Assembly: GCA_002421565.1 (NCBI GenBank)
Contig: DIKC01000042.1
Coordinates: forward strand, 1-16,177
Direction of reading: 5' to 3'
Origin: Desulfobulbaceae bacterium UBA5628
Lineage (GTDB): Bacteria; Desulfobacterota; Desulfobulbia; Desulfobulbales; Desulfurivibrionaceae
Length of the DNA: 16,177 bases
Shown here: positions 14,557-16,177 of the stretch, piece by piece
How the letters are laid out: the number at the start of each line of letters is the position of its first letter
Numbering within the stretch: position 1 is the first letter of the stretch
Program-made: the position numbers and the translations under genes
Notes under the pieces: model-generated
The model's database searches: none
What the model was told of the DNA's origin: nothing
What the model saw: the letters and a program-made list of their open reading frames with translations, nothing else

Positions 14557-16177
14557 ATGGTACTGGATCCGACCAAGCACGCGGACTGGGAGATTGCGGA
14601 AGAAGCGGAAAGCCGCATGAAAACCGTCTATGAGCTGGGCGATGCCCTGGGGCTGCAGAAGGAGGAACTGCTCCCTTACGGCCACTATATCGGCAAACTC
14701 GATTTTCGTAAGATCATGAACCGGCTGGGCAACAAACCCGACGGCAAGTACATCGACGTCACCGCCATCACCCCCACCCCCTTGGGCGAAGGCAAGTCCA
14801 CCTGCTGCATGGGCCTGGTCCAGGGCCTGGGCAAGCGCAACAAGAGCGTGGTCGGGGCGATCCGCCAGCCCTCCGGCGGCCCCACCATGAACATCAAGGG
14901 TTCGGCCGCCGGCGGCGGCTTGGCCCAGTGCATCCCGCTTACTCCCTTCTCCCTGGGACTGACCGGCGACATCAACGCGATCATGAACGCCCACAACTTG
15001 GCGATGGTGGCGCTAACCAGCCGGATGCAGCACGAGTCCAACTACAACGACGAACAGCTGGCCAAGCGCAACCTCAAGCGGCTCGACATCCATCCCAAGA
15101 AGGTGGAGATGGGCTGGATCATCGACTTCTGCGCCCAGGCCCTGCGCAACATCACCATCGGTCTTGGCGGCAAGATGGACGGCTACACCATGCAGTCCAA
15201 GTTCGCGATCGCGGTTTCCTCCGAGGTCATGGCGATTCTCTCGATTGCCAACGATCTTGCCGACATGCGGCGGCGGATGGGCAAGATCGTGGTCGGCTAC
15301 GACCGCAACGACCGGCCGATCACCACCGAGGATCTCGACGTGGCCGGGGCGATGACCGCCTGGATGGTCGAGGCCCTTAACCCCAACCTGATGCAGACCC
15401 TGGAAGGGCAGCCGGTCATCGTCCATGCCGGGCCGTTCGCCAATATCGCCATCGGCCAAAGCTCGGTGATCGCCGACCGGGTGGCCCTCAAGGTGGCCGA
15501 CTACAACGTCACCGAATCCGGATTCGGGGCCGATATCGGTTTCGAGAAATTCTGGAACCTCAAGTGCCGCTTCAGTGGCAACAAGCCCAACTGCGCGGTG
15601 GTGGTCGCCACCATCCGGGCCCTCAAGTGCCACGGTGGCGCCCCGATTCCGGTGCCGGGCCGGCCGATGCCCGAGGAATACAAGGGCGAGAACGTCGGCT
15701 GGGTGGAAGAGGGCTGCAAGAACCTGCTCCACCACATCGCGACCGTGAAAAAGGCCGGGATCAATCCGGTGGTCTGCATCAATGCCTTCTATACCGACAC
15801 CGACAACGAGATCAAGGCGGTGCGCCGCCTGTGCGAATCGGCCGGAGCCAGAGTGGCCTTGTCCCGCCACTGGGAAAAGGGCGGCGAAGGGGCGCTGGAG
15901 TTTGCCGACGCGGTGGTTGACGCCTGCGAAGAGCCCAATGACTTCAAGTTCCTTTACGATCTCGAAACCCCGCTTTCCAAGCGGATCGAACTGATCGCCA
16001 AGGAGGTTTATGGCGCCGACGGGGTAAGCTACGCCCCCGAGGCCCAGGATAAGCTCAAGCGGATGGAAAACGATCCGGAACTCAAGGAAATGGGTACCTG
16101 CATGGTCAAGACCCATCTCAGCCTTTCCCATGAGCCGAGCAAGAAAGGGGTGCCCAAGGGCTGGACCCTGCCGATCC
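14557..16177 (+). CDS. fhs: Formate-tetrahydrofolate ligase (3' end beyond window)
   Basis: Fhs joins formate to THF with ATP to give 10-formyl-THF, feeding purine and methionyl-tRNA formylation and, in acetogens and many sulfate reducers, the methyl branch of the Wood-Ljungdahl pathway. The first 540 residues are visible, with no stop, out of an expected 550-600. Key features are the ATP-binding loop TPLGEGKST (74-82), [61 protein letters not shown] and [13 protein letters not shown]. Several motifs differ from clostridial enzymes (T-T-T becomes T-C-C after the P-loop, REPS becomes RQPS), suggesting a separate, probably deltaproteobacterial, subgroup. A strong AAAGGAGG lies 6 bases before the ATG. 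Its place after thyX makes a one-carbon folate pair. Confidence 0.95.
   Translation, partial: MVLDPTKHADWEIAEEAESRMKTVYELGDALGLQKEELLPYGHYIGKLDFRKIMNRLGNKPDGKYIDVTAITPTPLGEGKSTCCMGLVQGLGKRNKSVVGAIRQPSGGPTMNIKGSAAGGGLAQCIPLTPFSLGLTGDINAIMNAHNLAMVALTSRMQHESNYNDEQLAKRNLKRLDIHPKKVEMGWIIDFCAQALRNITIGLGGKMDGYTMQSKFAIAVSSEVMAILSIANDLADMRRRMGKIVVGYDRNDRPITTEDLDVAGAMTAWMVEALNPNLMQTLEGQPVIVHAGPFANIAIGQSSVIADRVALKVADYNVTESGFGADIGFEKFWNLKCRFSGNKPNCAVVVATIRALKCHGGAPIPVPGRPMPEEYKGENVGWVEEGCKNLLHHIATVKKAGINPVVCINAFYTDTDNEIKAVRRLCESAGARVALSRHWEKGGEGALEFADAVVDACEEPNDFKFLYDLETPLSKRIELIAKEVYGADGVSYAPEAQDKLKRMENDPELKEMGTCMVKTHLSLSHEPSKKGVPKGWTLPI

Overview
The window is a GC-rich (by eye around 60%), densely coded bacterial chromosome segment. 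It reads as housekeeping and core-accessory DNA: no insertion sequence, phage gene, CRISPR array or integration site was seen. The gene set and protein styles suggest an anaerobic Desulfobacterota (deltaproteobacterial), perhaps Desulfobulbales-like, organism. The pointers are a three-domain NifU with NifS away from any visible nitrogenase genes, ThyX rather than ThyA, and a formate-tetrahydrofolate ligase of a divergent type. The taxonomic call is inference from protein style, not a database match.

Layout. Bases 1-4765 (+) hold a tripartite RND efflux operon: the end of an outer-membrane TolC-type factor, a membrane fusion protein and an inner-membrane RND permease, coupled by ATGA overlaps. 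A hairpin that can terminate from both sides (4771-4810) separates it from a convergent tRNA-His(GTG) with its own strong promoter and, upstream on the minus strand, a two-zinc-ribbon protein of unknown function. A 51-bp divergent gap leads to a Tat-type lipoprotein M48 metalloprotease with TPRs (+), then purM (+) with a structured leader and a clear terminator. An HD-GYP protein (-) and uvrC (+) diverge from an AT-rich 123-bp region. The right third (11454-16177, +) is a probable operon nifU-nifS-thyX-fhs; fhs runs off the window.

How it works together. The first block exports small molecules across both membranes. nifU-nifS makes Fe-S clusters: NifS supplies sulfur and NifU is the scaffold and carrier. 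thyX and fhs handle one-carbon folate units: Fhs makes 10-formyl-THF, and ThyX uses methylene-THF for dTMP. purM adds purine synthesis, and uvrC (with the four-cysteine pattern) adds nucleotide excision repair. The HD-GYP protein probably lowers cyclic di-GMP, and the M48 protease probably does envelope quality control.

I did not find a clearly new system. The items most worth a second look are the Cys-x-Cys-x-Cys tail on NifS, a roughly 100-residue insertion splitting the ThyX core, the nifU upstream inverted repeat, the purM leader, the unusual TM10 motif in the RND permease and the uncharacterised two-zinc-ribbon protein beside tRNA-His.
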